From assembly GCA_030039775.1 (NCBI GenBank), contig JASHUX010000049.1:1-7015 (forward strand): a stretch of DNA of 7,015 nucleotides, given 5' to 3'. Below are positions 6,282 to 7,015 of this stretch, piece after piece (the stretch's first letter is position 1; the number at the start of each line of letters is the position of its first letter). A program made the position numbers and the translations under genes. The notes beneath the pieces are model-generated. The model had not been told where the DNA came from. It saw nothing but the letters and a program-made list of their open reading frames with translations, and ran no database searches. Origin of the DNA: Alphaproteobacteria bacterium. Lineage in GTDB: Bacteria > Pseudomonadota > Alphaproteobacteria > ATCC43930 > CGMCC-115725.

Positions 6282-6761
6282 ATGTCCGAGACCAAATATC
6301 CCGCCGCGTTGCGCGCCGCCAACGTGCCGCCGCAAGCGCGCCACACCAACTATCCCGAGCCGTTCGCGTCGCGCGTCGCCGGTCGCACCAAGCGCCGCCT
6401 CGGTGACGCGTTCGGCCTCACCAATTTCGGCGTCAACCTGACGCGGTTGGCGCCCGGCGCGATCTCGGCAATGCGCCATAGCCACGCCAAGCAGGACGAG
6501 CTGGTCTATATCCTGGAAGGCGAGCCGGTGCTCATCACCAACGCCGGCGAGACGCTACTCAAGCCGGGCGATTGCGCCGGCTTCAAATGCGGCACCGGCG
6601 ACGCGCATCATCTCGTCAACCGGGGCACGTCCGACGTCGTCTATCTCGAGATCGGCGATCGCACGCCGGGCGACGCCGTCACCTATCCCGACGACGATAT
6701 CGCGCTCACCGTCATCGACGGACGAATGCGGTTCGCGCACCGGGATGGCCGCCCCTACTGA
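6282..6761 (+). CDS. Small cupin-domain protein
   Basis: A 159-residue single-domain cupin. Motif 1 is present as G-x6-H66-S-H68-x4-E73-x6-G (HSHAKQDELVYILEGE), and motif 2 as GETLLKPGDCAGF followed by H109-H-L-V-N113. H66, H68, E73 and H109 would form the metal site. The tail YLEIGDRTPGDAVTYPDDD is common in a cupin subgroup I recall in alpha- and other proteobacteria, usually annotated only as cupin domain protein; no substrate is known to me. ATG 6282 is eight bases after the stop of the previous gene; its AGG (6272-6274) overlaps that stop and gives a weak Shine-Dalgarno site. The upstream in-frame ATG 6231 would overlap the previous gene and add residues unlike the family, so I rejected it. 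GC-rich composition matches the core genes, unlike its upstream neighbour. Confidence 0.85.
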   Translation: MSETKYPAALRAANVPPQARHTNYPEPFASRVAGRTKRRLGDAFGLTNFGVNLTRLAPGAISAMRHSHAKQDELVYILEGEPVLITNAGETLLKPGDCAGFKCGTGDAHHLVNRGTSDVVYLEIGDRTPGDAVTYPDDDIALTVIDGRMRFAHRDGRPY

Positions 6762-6783
6762 CAGGCACGACGGATCGCCATAT

Positions 6784-6789
6784 AGAAGG
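6784..6789 (+). promoter_or_regulatory. Ribosome binding site of the lolA-like gene
   Basis: AGAAGG lies three bases before ATG 6793. The spacing is short, but no other Met, Val or Leu start nearby would keep the twin-arginine signal region, so this site supports the chosen start. Confidence 0.4.
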
Positions 6790-6792
6790 CTC

Positions 6793-7015
6793 ATGGCTCC
6801 CATCGATTCATCGCGGCGCCGGTTTCTGTCCGGCTTGGCCGTCGGCGGTGCCGCGGCGTTACTGCCGCGCATCGCGCGCGCCGCGACGCCGCCGGCGCAT
6901 CTGACCGATGCCGACCGCGCCGATGTCGCCCGCATCGTGGGCTATCTCAACAATATCCATACGATGGAATCGCATTTCGATCAGATCGCAGCCGACGGCA
7001 GCGATTCCTCCGGCA
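6793..7015 (+). CDS. lolA: LolA-like outer membrane lipoprotein carrier with Tat-type signal peptide (partial, runs off the window)
   Basis: The frame is open from ATG 6793 to the window end (74 complete codons). Residues 7-12 are S-R-R-R-F-L, a close match to the twin-arginine consensus, followed by a hydrophobic stretch (LAVGGAAALL) and a cleavage site after A30 in ARA. The mature start continues LTDADRADVARIVGYLNNIHTMESHFDQ, then a D-G-S-D-S-S-G segment, which fits the beginning of LolA family proteins (helix, then Y-L-N-x-I-x-T-x-x-x-x-F-x-Q, then the first strands). LolA ferries lipoproteins through the periplasm from LolCDE to the outer membrane. A lolA gene next to ftsK is, as I recall, the usual alphaproteobacterial arrangement; here it is three genes away. 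The 31-base gap after the cupin suggests co-transcription. The identification rests on about 45 mature residues and on context. Confidence 0.7.
   Translation, partial: MAPIDSSRRRFLSGLAVGGAAALLPRIARAATPPAHLTDADRADVARIVGYLNNIHTMESHFDQIAADGSDSSG

Overview
The window looks like chromosomal DNA from an alphaproteobacterium, most likely of the order Hyphomicrobiales (Rhizobiales). The reasons are a high-GC, strongly C/G-ended codon style in the housekeeping genes, the presence of FzlA (a division protein known only from alphaproteobacteria), and the linkage of an aminotransferase, ftsK and lolA, which I recall as a recurrent alphaproteobacterial neighbourhood. All supported genes are on the + strand.

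Layout. The last 18 codons of an upstream gene, probably a glutathione S-transferase, end at 59. fzlA follows (102-770). Positions 771-1249 hold a small secreted Cys-rich gene that appears frameshifted (875-1148) and then a good sigma70-type promoter (1181-1209). That promoter drives a fold-type I aminotransferase (1250-2452, probably the DapC type) and, 9 bases later, ftsK (2462-4837). The whole ftsK-hit gap is filled by an 85-base element with strict 7-base phasing and dyad symmetry (4837-4921); it also supplies the start codon of the next gene, a HIT-family protein (4909-5370). A noticeably AT-richer gene of unknown function (5419-6273) follows, with an N-terminal zinc-binding motif and a C-terminal PH/GRAM-like region. 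Then come a small cupin (6282-6761) and the 5' end of a lolA-like gene with a Tat-type signal peptide (6793 to the window edge).

How the genes fit together. The core is envelope and division biology: FzlA (FtsZ partner), a possible diaminopimelate-pathway aminotransferase (peptidoglycan precursor), FtsK (septal DNA translocase) and LolA (lipoprotein carrier). The HIT, zinc-ribbon/PH-like and cupin genes sit between ftsK and lolA and look like an insertion into this neighbourhood, with the zinc-ribbon/PH-like gene the best candidate for recent transfer. I see no multi-gene defence system, transposase, tRNA, rRNA or CRISPR array. The most unusual items are the heptad element that overlaps both a stop and a start codon, the frameshifted two-repeat Cys protein, and the orphan zinc-ribbon/PH-like gene.
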